Shown here: piece after piece, positions 9,207 through 18,154 of the stretch
Numbering within the stretch: the stretch's first letter is position 1
Layout: each line of letters opens with the position of its first letter
Assembly (NCBI RefSeq): GCF_008629675.1
Contig: NZ_VWOX01000013.1
Coordinates: 1 to 64,000 of the forward strand
Length of the DNA: 64,000 nt
Origin: Roseiconus nitratireducens
GTDB taxonomy: Bacteria; Planctomycetota; Planctomycetia; Pirellulales; Pirellulaceae
Direction of reading: 5' to 3'
Position numbers and translations under genes: made by a program
Notes under the pieces: generated by a model
Database searches by the model: none
Told to the model about the DNA's origin: nothing
Seen by the model: the letters and a program-made list of their open reading frames with translations, nothing else

Positions 9207-10624
9207 TGGGAGGAAACCAGTGGTTGGCCGACTTGTCCGTGGTGATCCCCGATGCGGGCGACTGGCTTGCCCGGTGCGATTCGCCGGGCATGTTCACCGC
9301 GCAGATCGGGTGGAGTTGGATGCTGGACGGTTGGATTGTGGTCGTCGGGGCCCTGGCAGCCGTTTCGGCAACCTTGCTGGGCAATTTTCTGGTGCTGCGC
9401 AAGATGAGCATGTTGGGCGATGCGATCACGCACGCCGTGTTGCCCGGAATCGCGGTGGCGTTTCTGGTCAGCGAAAGCCGCAGCAGTGTCGCGATGTTCT
9501 TGGGGGCGGTCATTGTCGGCGTGTTGACCGCAGTGTTCACGGAATGGATTCGGGGTGTGGGCGGTGTGGATGAGGGGGCGTCGATGGGCGTGGTCTTCAC
9601 GTCGTTGTTTGCACTGGGATTGGTGATCCTGGTGCGCGGAGCGGACGCCGTGGATCTGGATCCCGATTGCGTGCTTTACGGCGCGATCGAATTGACTCCT
9701 TTGGAGATGGTATCCCTGTTCGGCTGGGAGGTGCCGCGGGCGGCGGCCATCCTGGGGGCGGTGACGCTGATTAATGCGGCGTTCGTCGGATTGTTTTTCA
9801 AAGAATTGAAACTGACGTCGTTCGATCCCGCGCTGGCGACGACGATGGGGTTTTCCGCGAAGTGGGTGCACTATGGATTGATGGTTCTGGTGTCCGTGAC
9901 CGCGGTGGCCTGTTTCGAAAGCGTCGGTAGCATTCTGGTGGTCGCAATGTTCGTCGTCCCGGCGGCTAGCGCTTACATGCTGACCGATCGATTGGGCGTG
10001 ATGATTTTGATCAGTGTCGTGCTGGCGGCGCTGTCCTCCGCCGTGGGGCATCTGATGGCGTTGCAAGTTCCCAGCTGGTTCGGTTACCGCAGCACGACGA
10101 CGGCGGGCATGATTGCGGTTGCCGCGGGGATCTTCTTTTTGGTTGCGGCTGCCTTTGGGCCTCGACACGGCGTGGTCGTCAAACGGGTGCGACGAATCGT
10201 GTTGTCGCTGCGGATTTTGTGCGATGACATCGTCGCCTTCCTGTTTCGCGCCCAGGAAACGAGAGCCGGGTCAGAGCAGCTCCGGGGCGTTACGGCGGCG
10301 CAGTTGACCGATGCTCTGTTCGCTTCGGGGGTTTCCCTGCGGCTGGCGACCTGGCTGTTGCGACGCCGGGGGGAAATTCGATTGGCGGACGGCGGGTTGG
10401 TGCTGACGGAAGCCGGAATAGAACGCGGTCAACGGTTGGTGCGATCGCACCGGTTGTGGGAGCAATACCTGGTGGACCAGGCAGGTCGCGGGATGGAGGA
10501 AATCCACCAGCAGGCCGAACGGTTCGAACACTTCACCGATCGTGAATTGCGAGAAAAACTTGCCACGCAGACCGACCGGCCCGAGTTGGATCCCCACGGC
10601 AGTCCGATCCCCGAGGAAGGTTGA
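9206..10624 (+). CDS. troD: Second metal ABC permease fused to a DtxR/MntR-like domain
   Basis: Paralogue of its upstream neighbour. An ABC-3 permease core spans about residues 30-325. The C-terminal 130 residues match the DtxR family second domain more closely than the first fusion: LTEAGIERGQ, SHRLWEQYL, AERFEHF and DPHGSPIP. His in SHRLWE and Glu/Glu/His in AERFEH correspond to metal-ligand positions of MntR. A preceding segment (about 350-400) has winged-helix character. GGGAGG at 9194-9199 supports the ATG at 9206. The two permeases should form a heterodimer carrying two sensor domains in the cytoplasm. Confidence 0.92.
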   Translation: MGGNQWLADLSVVIPDAGDWLARCDSPGMFTAQIGWSWMLDGWIVVVGALAAVSATLLGNFLVLRKMSMLGDAITHAVLPGIAVAFLVSESRSSVAMFLGAVIVGVLTAVFTEWIRGVGGVDEGASMGVVFTSLFALGLVILVRGADAVDLDPDCVLYGAIELTPLEMVSLFGWEVPRAAAILGAVTLINAAFVGLFFKELKLTSFDPALATTMGFSAKWVHYGLMVLVSVTAVACFESVGSILVVAMFVVPAASAYMLTDRLGVMILISVVLAALSSAVGHLMALQVPSWFGYRSTTTAGMIAVAAGIFFLVAAAFGPRHGVVVKRVRRIVLSLRILCDDIVAFLFRAQETRAGSEQLRGVTAAQLTDALFASGVSLRLATWLLRRRGEIRLADGGLVLTEAGIERGQRLVRSHRLWEQYLVDQAGRGMEEIHQQAERFEHFTDRELREKLATQTDRPELDPHGSPIPEEG

Positions 10625-10969
10625 TCGGGTGAAGCGGCCGATGGCTGGACGCGGAATGGTCGCCCCCTGGGGCATGTTTGGCGATGCCGATTCCGCCGTT
10701 GCGGCGGTGCGTCTTTAGGGCCGTTGTGCATCGCGGTCCGACTCGGGCGAGCCGCGGGTCGCTGCGATCGAGGACCCTGGTGGGGGTTGTGTCGATTCTG
10801 GGGGGCAAAGGGCGACAAAAATTGCGTGGCTGAGCGGATTGTGTCCTAGGTTTCTGTGTGATGGGCGCCCGGCGTCCGCTGTGCGCCTCCGGCAGCCGTT
10901 TGTCCGATCCGGAATTGCGAAACCGATCCGGCCGCCGCGCGTGATCATCTCTCTCCCACACAAACTGAC
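10625..10969. other. 345 bp without a recognisable feature
   Basis: Separates the metal transporter operon from the HAMP/Tad cluster. I see no gene, tRNA or convincing terminator. Confidence 0.5.
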
Positions 10970-11437
10970 ATGGCGACAATTCCGACGAAACGCAGCAAGA
11001 CGCTGATCGATACCGAAGTTCAGGGAAATCTGCTGCGCAAGGTCGCGGCGCACTGGGTCGTTTTCTTTTTGTGCAACACCATCGCCCTGACCGCTTGGAC
11101 GCGACTGTTCACCGATCCGAGCGCCAGTTGGGGCGAAACGTTGGTGACGACATTCCGTGAGTTTCTGCCGTTCTTTGTGGTCACCGCGTCGCTGATCCCG
11201 GCATTCGCCTGGGACACCTTGAAGCTGAGCCATCGCTTTGTGGGGCCGATCCTCCGCCTGCGTCGCACGCTGAAGGATCTGAAGTCGGGCCGGTCGGTTC
11301 CGCCGTTGAAATTTCGTGACAGTGACTTCTGGCAGGAATTGGCATCGGATTTCAACGACGTGATGCGTTTGAAAGATGCGGAGATTGCCGAAGCGACCTC
11401 CAGAAGCGAAGAAGCGGAAAGCCATGCGAGCGTTTGA
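10970..11437 (+). CDS. HAMP-like inner-membrane protein
   Basis: 155 residues. Two hydrophobic segments (about 27-46 and 62-80) are followed by a HAMP-like amphipathic stretch (RFVGPILRLRRTLKDLKSG) and a short acidic C-terminus. There is no kinase or methyl-accepting output domain, so the protein is only the membrane/HAMP part of a usual sensor. Its end overlaps the TadE gene by 14 nt, tying it to the pilus-type cluster. Function unknown. Confidence 0.8.
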   Translation: MATIPTKRSKTLIDTEVQGNLLRKVAAHWVVFFLCNTIALTAWTRLFTDPSASWGETLVTTFREFLPFFVVTASLIPAFAWDTLKLSHRFVGPILRLRRTLKDLKSGRSVPPLKFRDSDFWQELASDFNDVMRLKDAEIAEATSRSEEAESHASV

Positions 11438-11870
11438 ACCCGGCGCCGAAGTGTCATCACGGCGGGGCGTGCCGTCCGCGCGGCGATCGCAATCGCGGCG
11501 TGGCAGCGCGGCCGTCGAGTTCGCGGTCTGTCTGCCCGTGATCGTGTTGCTGATCTTTGGATCGATCGAAGCATCCGCCTTTATCTTTTTGAAGCAGACC
11601 TTGAACGTCGCCGGTTACGAAGCGGTCCGCGAGGCCTGCAAGAGCGGAGGCACGAGCACCGAGGCCATGGCCCGTGCCGAAGCCATCCTGGGGTCCCGGC
11701 GAGTTGCCGACTATGACGTTCGGTTTCCGGCAGGCGACATCACCATGATTCCCCGCGGCGAACCGGTCGTCTGCGAAGTGTCCGCACCGACCCAGAGCAA
11801 CAGCCCGTTGGCCGGCCAATTCGTCAAGAATCGAACGCTGACGGCGCGCGTCGTCATGTTGAAGGAATAA
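11424..11870 (+). CDS. TadE-like pseudopilin
   Basis: 148 residues from the ATG at 11424. A short basic N-terminus ends in SRRGSAAVEFAV, then one hydrophobic helix (about 31-52) and a small extracytoplasmic domain. The G-S-A-A-V-E-F pattern with Glu five residues after the Gly is the TadE pseudopilin signature, cut by a prepilin peptidase. It is the first of three Tad-like genes; no Tad ATPase or secretin is in the window. Confidence 0.85.
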   Translation: MRAFEPGAEVSSRRGVPSARRSQSRRGSAAVEFAVCLPVIVLLIFGSIEASAFIFLKQTLNVAGYEAVREACKSGGTSTEAMARAEAILGSRRVADYDVRFPAGDITMIPRGEPVVCEVSAPTQSNSPLAGQFVKNRTLTARVVMLKE

Positions 11871-11873
11871 GCG

Positions 11874-12935
11874 ATGAAATCACTCTTGAATGGCCGAGCG
11901 GCAATCGTTCGGACCGCCTCGCGCTCACGTCGACGTTCGCGCCGCGGTGCGATGATGGTTCTGATCGTGATCATGCTGGTCGGTTTGATCGCGACCGCCG
12001 CGTTCTCCGTGGACATCGCACTGATGCATCTGGGCCGTGCGGAGCTGCGGACCGCCACCGACGCCGCTTCCAAGGCCGCGTCCCTGGAGCTTTCGCGTTC
12101 ACTGAGCACCACCGCGGCAACGGAAAAGGGACAAGAGGTCGCCTTGGCCAACACGGTCCACGGCGACCCATTGATTCTGAGTGACACCGATTTCGAATTC
12201 GGTCGCAGCGAAATCGACCTCTCCGGTCGCTACGTGTTCACCCCCGACGGATTGCCGATGAACAGTGTGCGCGTGACCGGCCGCCGGACGGTGGGATCCG
12301 CGTCCGGACCGATTCGGTTGATGTTCGGCAACGTGCTGGGGGTCGAGATCTTCGAACCGGTATTGCGTAGCTCCGCGACCTACGTCGAACGGGACGTGGT
12401 GTTGGTGGTCGATCGCAGCGGCTCGATGGAGGGCGACAAATTCGCCGATTTGCAATCGGCAATCAGCGTCTTCGTCAACACGCTGGGAGACACACCGGTG
12501 GAGGAGGCCGTTGGGCTGGCTTCTTACAACGACACCGCCTCGGAGGATGTTCCGCTGACACTGGATTTGAACGAAATCGTTGACGGCCTGGCGGCGCTGC
12601 GCGTCGGTGGGCGGACCAGCATCAGCCGCGGCATGTCGGCCGGAGCCTCGCTGATGGAGAACGGTCGCGATGCGAGTTTCGTGGAGCGGACGATGATCGT
12701 GATGACGGACGGTCTGCACAACGAAGGCCCCGAACCGAGCACCGTGGCCACCACGTTGGCCGCTGGAGGAGTCCAGTTGCACACGATCACTTTTGGATCC
12801 GGAGCGGATCAGGAGCGGATGCGAGAGATCGCACGCATCGGACGCGGGAGACATTATCACGCTTTGACGGCAACCGAGTTGCGAAACGCGTATCGGGAAA
12901 TCGCCTTGTCCCTCGGCACCATTTTGACGGAATGA
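11874..12935 (+). CDS. TadG-like protein with von Willebrand A domain
   Basis: 353 residues. A basic N-terminus (SRRRSRRGAM) is followed by one transmembrane helix (about 27-48), a pilus-type Flp/Tad region, and a VWA domain from about residue 172. The MIDAS motif DRSGSMEG sits near 179-186, with later T and D positions (TSISRG, VMTDG). Such proteins sit with TadE in planctomycete Tad loci and probably bind a surface or partner through a metal ion. It starts 3 nt after the TadE stop and overlaps the next gene by ATGA. Confidence 0.87.
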   Translation: MKSLLNGRAAIVRTASRSRRRSRRGAMMVLIVIMLVGLIATAAFSVDIALMHLGRAELRTATDAASKAASLELSRSLSTTAATEKGQEVALANTVHGDPLILSDTDFEFGRSEIDLSGRYVFTPDGLPMNSVRVTGRRTVGSASGPIRLMFGNVLGVEIFEPVLRSSATYVERDVVLVVDRSGSMEGDKFADLQSAISVFVNTLGDTPVEEAVGLASYNDTASEDVPLTLDLNEIVDGLAALRVGGRTSISRGMSAGASLMENGRDASFVERTMIVMTDGLHNEGPEPSTVATTLAAGGVQLHTITFGSGADQERMREIARIGRGRHYHALTATELRNAYREIALSLGTILTE

Positions 12936-13468
12936 TTCAGATGAAAAGGGATGTCCAATCAGACTCGTCTTGCAAACGGTTGGCTGACCGGGCCGACGGG
13001 ACGGTCAGCGTCGCTGCGATGGTGACCCGACCCGAGCGCGGGAGAGTCCAGGCAATCCGGATTGCAGCGCGATCGGCACGCCGACGGCGTGGAGCGACGA
13101 TGGTCGAATTCGCGCTGGTCGTTCCGCTGGCGTTTTTCTTCTTTTTCACCGCGTTCGAATTCTGCCGCGTCGCCATGATCCGGCACACCGTCGACAATGC
13201 CGTTTACGAAGCTTGTCGCGAGGCCGTCGTGCCGGGCTCCAGCGAAGTTAATGCCAGACGACGTGCCGAAGAAGTGTTGGGAACATTGGGATTGAACGGA
13301 ACCAACATCACGGTGACTCCGTCGACGATCGAGACACAGACGCCCGAGGTGACCGTTTCGATCGATGTCTTGCTGGATCCCAACGCCTTTGTCGTCCCGC
13401 CACAGTTCACCGGTGGCCGCGTGATCCAACGGTCGTTGACGATGCGCCGCGAAGTTTCCGGAGTGTGA
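12932..13468 (+). CDS. Second TadE-like pseudopilin
   Basis: 178 residues. A long basic leader precedes RRRGATMVEFALVVPLAFFF, the TadE cleavage site and helix (about 52-75). The rest is a small extracytoplasmic domain whose VYEACREA segment repeats the GYEAVREACK of the first TadE. It overlaps the TadG stop by 4 nt. The leader is longer than usual, so translation may begin further in. Confidence 0.83.
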   Translation: MIQMKRDVQSDSSCKRLADRADGTVSVAAMVTRPERGRVQAIRIAARSARRRRGATMVEFALVVPLAFFFFFTAFEFCRVAMIRHTVDNAVYEACREAVVPGSSEVNARRRAEEVLGTLGLNGTNITVTPSTIETQTPEVTVSIDVLLDPNAFVVPPQFTGGRVIQRSLTMRREVSGV

Positions 13469-13651
13469 GCCCCAGGGGCGTCCCTCCGGAGGGAATCGAA
13501 ACCGTTGGCAATCGCGTCGCTTTCGTGCTGCACGTGGGCAGCGATCCTGTACACTGTTGCCGTGGCCGGCACGCATGCCAGGGCCGTCTCTGAACTCCGC
13601 CGTCGGAGGCGCCGCGGGGCAAAACTTATCTAGTCGTTACAGATTGTATTC

Positions 13652-14692
13652 ATGGGCATTCGCTTTTCGTGTCACGGTTGCGGAAAGCCGCTGAACATCA
13701 AAAACGAATTGGCCGGTCGGCGGGGAATCTGTCCGGAATGTCGGACCCGGTTCCGGATCCCCAAGCACGACACGGCTCATTCGATTCCCCTGGAGGGTCA
13801 AACGCGCCGCGGCGAGGACGCGAACCCTGGTGAGCGGACCGTTCCCGGACGGGCATCCCGAGCGTCGGGAAGTCGAGAACAGACGGGCGTCGCAACCGCC
13901 AGTGGCGCGTCTGCACACCATGGCGCGGCTGCGAACCATGGCGCGGCCCGCGAAGCCACGGCAAGCGGGGCCGCACCAAACGGTTCTTCAGGGAATGGCT
14001 CCACAGCGAACGGACTGGCCGCGAATGGTGCAACCACCAACGGCGGTCAGGCACGGCAGGAAGCGCCGCGGGCTCAACGCGTGACCAGCGACCGTCGGAG
14101 GCCGAACGCCGCCGCGGAGGTGCAGCGCTCCGGCGAGCAGCCTTGGCAAGATACCGCGGGAAATCAGACGGCCGAGTCGGGGCGCGTGACGGCGGCCGAG
14201 CTAGACGTGTTGTCGGCGGCCGACGGTGCGACTTGGTACGTGCGTCCACCCAGCGGTGGCCAATACGGTCCCGCGACCGGGTCGGTGTTGAAGACCTGGA
14301 TCGCCGAAGGCCGCGTGGCCCGCACGGCGCTGCTGTGGCGAGACGGATGGCCGCAGTGGCGCGAGGCCTGCGATGCTTTACCGGAGATTGCCGATTCGTT
14401 GCCGGACGCGTCCAGTCCCGCCGGTGGCGATGTGTTCGCCCAACGCCCCGAGTCGCCATCGCGTCCAAACGCATCGGCAACCGCCGAACCGTCAGGGGGC
14501 ATCGACGTTTCTGCGGGCGGGCCAAACTCCGCGGGCGGAATCGGCTCCCAGGGCGGCTTCAGCGGCGACGCGGGCGTGGGGACGGTCCGGCGCGGCCGCA
14601 CGAGCAAACGGATCGCGACAATGGCGGTCCTGGCGGCACTCGCTTTGCTGTTGATGGTGACGCTGATTCTGGTGGCCAACCTGGGCGGGTGA
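13652..14692 (+). CDS. Zinc-ribbon and GYF_2 domain membrane protein
   Basis: 346 residues in four parts. First, an N-terminal zinc ribbon with C7/C10 and C27/C30. Second, a long Ala/Gly/Asn/Thr low-complexity linker (about 50-180) containing NGSSGNGSTANG-like repeats. Third, a GYF_2 (DUF4339) module beginning WYVRPPSGGQYGP and containing LLWRDGWPQW. Fourth, a C-terminal transmembrane helix (about 322-343). This is a tail-anchored, cytoplasm-facing layout typical of planctomycetes. GYF-type domains bind proline-rich peptides; the partner is unknown. Confidence 0.83.
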   Translation: MGIRFSCHGCGKPLNIKNELAGRRGICPECRTRFRIPKHDTAHSIPLEGQTRRGEDANPGERTVPGRASRASGSREQTGVATASGASAHHGAAANHGAAREATASGAAPNGSSGNGSTANGLAANGATTNGGQARQEAPRAQRVTSDRRRPNAAAEVQRSGEQPWQDTAGNQTAESGRVTAAELDVLSAADGATWYVRPPSGGQYGPATGSVLKTWIAEGRVARTALLWRDGWPQWREACDALPEIADSLPDASSPAGGDVFAQRPESPSRPNASATAEPSGGIDVSAGGPNSAGGIGSQGGFSGDAGVGTVRRGRTSKRIATMAVLAALALLLMVTLILVANLGG

Positions 14693-14803
14693 GTTTTTCC
14701 GCCATGGGTGGTTGCCCGATTCGGAATCCACGACCGATGCGGTACAGTAATGCGTCGTGAAGCGTCCATTGAAATTCGTCCAATCTCCCACGGAGTTTTC
14801 CTG

Positions 14804-15364
14804 ATGTCTCGACACCATCGCGTTCTCGCGACAGCCGTCCTGGCGGCGCTGTCGACTTGTTTCGTCCCGTCCGTCTCGGCCGCCGATACCGAAACCAAGG
14901 CGGAAAAGGTCAACGTGTTTGACAAGGGCCAAATGACGGTGCCGGAGTCGTTTGAACGGACCGAGCCGCAGTCTCGAATCATTGAGCACGAGTTCAAGGT
15001 TGGCGAAGGCGATTCGACCGCTCGGTTGACGATGATGGGAGCTGGCGGTGGCGTCGAAGCGAATATCAAGCGTTGGCAGGGACAGTTTTCCGGCGGGGAT
15101 GCCGCAGACCAAAAGACAGAGAAGATTGAAGCCGGCAAGTGGACGATTCACCTGGTCGATGCCTCGGGCTCCTACGCCGAACGCATGGGCGGCGGACCTT
15201 TCTTCGGGGGCAAGACCGTGCAACGCGAAGACTACGCGATGGCCGGTGCCATTCTGGCCGAACCCGAGGGCCGGCTATACTTCGCCAAAATGATCGGCCC
15301 GGCCGACGTGGTGAAGAAGAACCGCGACGCCTTCGTCAAGATGGTGAAATCAATCGCCGAGTAG
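14804..15364 (+). CDS. Exported protein of unknown function
   Basis: 186 residues from the ATG at 14804, which has CGGAG 8 nt upstream; the frame is open further back but without a signal. Residues 1-27 form a signal peptide ending SVSA-AD. The mature part has a short beta-rich domain with MTVPESFERTEPQS and a GGGPFFGGKT loop. No catalytic motif is visible. Planctomycetes carry many proteins of this size that bind or stabilise secreted partners, but I assign no role. Confidence 0.75.
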   Translation: MSRHHRVLATAVLAALSTCFVPSVSAADTETKAEKVNVFDKGQMTVPESFERTEPQSRIIEHEFKVGEGDSTARLTMMGAGGGVEANIKRWQGQFSGGDAADQKTEKIEAGKWTIHLVDASGSYAERMGGGPFFGGKTVQREDYAMAGAILAEPEGRLYFAKMIGPADVVKKNRDAFVKMVKSIAE

Positions 15365-15390
15365 CCGTTAAGGCTGCCTCTTTGACGTCG

Positions 15391-15445
15391 CCACGCTCGC
15401 CAGAGCGTGGGAGAGGTAGCGCCACCGTCTGGCGACGGTAGCTAC
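15391..15445. repeat. Paired palindromic repeat (family A), copy 1
   Basis: CCACGCTCGCCAGAGCGTGG (8-bp stem, GCCA loop) is followed by GTAGC...ACCGTC-TGGC-GACGGT...GCTAC (nested stems). The same pair recurs at 32440-32575, and the first hairpin alone at 55877-55900. It lies between two genes and could act as a transcript 3'-end structure. Confidence 0.8.
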
Positions 15446-15514
15446 ATCGACGGCGTGATCCGACGGCGCCAGGCTTCGGCCGCCGCATTTCCGCATGAAG
15501 CAACGGATTCGAAG

Positions 15515-17029
15515 ATGAACATTCAGAGTTTGCTTGAGCACCACGGAATCATCCGCAATCCGTTCGCCGAGGAAGATGCCCAGACCGATCCGGTGTTCAA
15601 GGAACATTGCATCGCCAATGCCTACCACCCGGTCTGGGACAAGGTCTACGGCGATCCGACGGAACCCGCCACCGCAATCGTGTTTGGACCCAAGGGATCC
15701 GGCAAGACCGCGATGCGGTTGCAGATCCTTCGTCACCTGAAGAAGTTCAACCGCGAGAATCCGACCGAGCGGATCTTCACGGTCGCCTACGACGACTTCA
15801 ATCCGTTCCTGGACCATTTCAGCGAACGGATGAGTCGCCGCGCGACCCGCAAGCCGGAACGCGTGTTGAAGGAATGGAAGCTTTGGGACCACATGGACGC
15901 GATCCTGTGTCTGGCGGTCACGAAGCTGGTCGACCAGATCTTGAAGCCGGATTTGGTAGAAGACGGCGTCGCCCGCGAATCCCTGAGCAAGTTGGATCGC
16001 ACCGCGTCGCGAGATTTGTTGTTGCTGGCGAGTTGTTATGACCAGTCAAGCGATGGCGACTTCGTTTCCCGCTGGAACGACTTGCGGCACCATCTGGGGT
16101 ACCACAATTTTCGCTCCAAGATCAGTTGTTGGTTTGCCATTGTGTGGTGCGTGCTGGTCGCCGCGGCATTTCTGTACTGGATGTTCCAATCGCCCGGCGG
16201 TGGAAACGTCGACGGCGAGGGAGCCGTGACCAAATCGGTTTGGGACTACCTGTGGTTGGCCCCGGTGCTGATGCTGATCGGCGCGCTGCCCTACCTGGTT
16301 CGACTGGGCAAAACCTGGTGGGCCGCGTTTCAGATCCGGCGCCACATGCGCGTCGGCAAGCGGGAGCTGGGATCAATCCGAAAGGTGTTGCATTCGATTC
16401 CGGCCAAAGAGTTGTCCAGCCAGCCATTGCCGCGGTATGACCGGACGGACGACCGATACGAGTCGCTGAACAAGTTCCAATCCGTCATCGACCGGTTGGG
16501 ATACAGCGGAACGATCGTGCTGATGGATCGAGTGGACGAACCGCACATGACCGGTGGCAAGCTGGAATTGATGCGGTTGTTCGTCTGGCCGTTGCTGGAC
16601 AACAAGTTGCTGAAGCATCCCGGGATCGGCTTCAAGATGATGTTGCCGCAGGAGCTGTATCGCGACATGGAACGGGAGTCGCGTGACTTTCACGAACGGG
16701 CCCGGCTGGACAAACAGAATGTGATTCCTTCGTTTCAGTGGAGCGGGGAATCGCTGTACGACTTGGCGCGGGCGCGGATGATGGCATGCGCCACCGAGGG
16801 CGCATCGCCGGAACCCAAGGACCTGTTTGCGGACCTGGAGTACCAGCGAATGATTTCCGCTTTCCAGTCGCTGCGAGTGCCGCGTCACTTATTTCGGTTT
16901 CTGTATCGGGTGTTGGTCGATCATTGCAATCGCTACACCGATGCCAACCCGGAGTTCAAGATCAAGGCGGAGACGTTTGAAACTGTCTTGGCCGTCTACA
17001 GCCGCGAAATCGATTCGAACGGGCTGTGA
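15515..17029 (+). CDS. Membrane-inserted P-loop ATPase
   Basis: 504 residues. Walker A is GPKGSGKT (about 59-66), preceded by a NPFAEEDAQTDP leader as in AAA/STAND-like ATPases of the P-loop ATPase/Sll1717 or KAP type. Two transmembrane helices lie inside the ATPase region (about 204-226 and 243-265). A Walker B-like TIVLMDRVDEP follows. KAP NTPases have the same arrangement of helices inserted between Walker A and B, so a KAP-like role at the membrane is the best guess. Translation of the next gene begins on this stop codon (GTGA). Confidence 0.78.
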   Translation: MNIQSLLEHHGIIRNPFAEEDAQTDPVFKEHCIANAYHPVWDKVYGDPTEPATAIVFGPKGSGKTAMRLQILRHLKKFNRENPTERIFTVAYDDFNPFLDHFSERMSRRATRKPERVLKEWKLWDHMDAILCLAVTKLVDQILKPDLVEDGVARESLSKLDRTASRDLLLLASCYDQSSDGDFVSRWNDLRHHLGYHNFRSKISCWFAIVWCVLVAAAFLYWMFQSPGGGNVDGEGAVTKSVWDYLWLAPVLMLIGALPYLVRLGKTWWAAFQIRRHMRVGKRELGSIRKVLHSIPAKELSSQPLPRYDRTDDRYESLNKFQSVIDRLGYSGTIVLMDRVDEPHMTGGKLELMRLFVWPLLDNKLLKHPGIGFKMMLPQELYRDMERESRDFHERARLDKQNVIPSFQWSGESLYDLARARMMACATEGASPEPKDLFADLEYQRMISAFQSLRVPRHLFRFLYRVLVDHCNRYTDANPEFKIKAETFETVLAVYSREIDSNGL

Positions 17030-17799
17030 GCGATCCGCAGAAGGACGACCCGGCTGCGGCTGGGGCCAGCGTCGATTCCGGCGACCAATCGTCATGGCGA
17101 TCCAAGGCTGCGATGATTGTCCCGCTGGCGATCTTCTTTGCCTTGGGCGCGGTCATTGATACGAGTCCCAAAGTCGACGGCGACGTGATCGACGCGTCAG
17201 CTTATTTGACCTTGGTCGCGGCTCGCGTGTTGTTGATGACGGGCTCGCTGATTTTCTTCACGCGTCAGATCGCGACGCAGTTTCAATGGTCGGTCGATCG
17301 CCTGGGCGTGATCGTGGGCATCGTCGGCGCGCTGTTGTGGATCGGCATCTGCGAAATGCAGATCGAGCGCGGCGGAATCGCCTGGCTGGGGTTGTCCCCG
17401 GACTGGTTGCCGGAGCGCGAAGGCGTCAATCCCTGGATGGCTTTTCCGGGCGCAGGCGAGCGGGGCGTTTTTTTGATCCTTCGTTTTGTCTTGTTGGTGA
17501 TCTGCGTGCCGATCGCGGAAGAGTTGTTCATGCGAGGTTTTTTGATGCGCGCCGTGGAGGTCGAAGACTGGACGCGGTTGCCGTTGTCGCAGATCGGCAG
17601 GACCGGCCTGGTGGTCGGAACGGTGTACGCGATCGCGTCGCATCCGGGAGAGGCGATTGCGGCGACGCTTTGGTTTTCGCTGGTCAGCTGGCTGATGCTG
17701 CGGACCGGCCGCTTTTGGAATTGTGTCCTCGCCCACGCAATCACGAATCTGCTGCTGGGGGTCTACGTCTGCCTCTTCGAGCGATGGTGGTTGTGGTGA
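17026..17799 (+). CDS. CPBP-family intramembrane metalloprotease
   Basis: 257 residues, starting at a GTG that overlaps the ATPase stop by 4 nt. Several hydrophobic helices carry the CPBP/ABI motifs: AEELFMRG (EExxxR), a later ASHPGEA and C-terminal HAITN (HxxxN). These residues bind the metal and water in CAAX-type proteases. The length and first helices also recall the CAAX-related proteases seen near exosortases, but no exosortase is in the window. Coupling to the ATPase suggests a joint function. Confidence 0.85.
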   Translation: MSDPQKDDPAAAGASVDSGDQSSWRSKAAMIVPLAIFFALGAVIDTSPKVDGDVIDASAYLTLVAARVLLMTGSLIFFTRQIATQFQWSVDRLGVIVGIVGALLWIGICEMQIERGGIAWLGLSPDWLPEREGVNPWMAFPGAGERGVFLILRFVLLVICVPIAEELFMRGFLMRAVEVEDWTRLPLSQIGRTGLVVGTVYAIASHPGEAIAATLWFSLVSWLMLRTGRFWNCVLAHAITNLLLGVYVCLFERWWLW

Positions 17800-18154
17800 G
17801 TCGGCGGATGTGCGCGTCGGGGGTCTGATTGGCGGGAAACTCGGGTGTCGGATGGAAGGGATTGGTGCCGTGAATCCCGCGAAAACCGCTCGCCGATTGG
17901 GGGGCGGCGTCCTGTGGTCTGTTCGGCATTGCATGGGACGTTTACGTTAGCTGGTTCGTTGCCGGCGTCGTGGGGGCCCATTTGCCATTGAGTTCCTGGT
18001 CGCGAGGGCGAGAATTCGTGATCCGGAGACCGGTTGGGATGAGGTTTGTGGGGGCGAACCGGGTTTCCGCGGCGGGATCGCCAGCGGTCGATTTGGCCGT
18101 GAGCATCGCCCGACTCTTCCGAATTTCCTTTTTGATTCACCGTACTGGGCGGAC
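17800..18154. other. 355 bp without a recognisable gene
   Basis: Upstream region of the type III PKS gene. The PKS frame stays open backwards here without an ATG or GTG. No repeat or RNA is evident. Confidence 0.5.
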
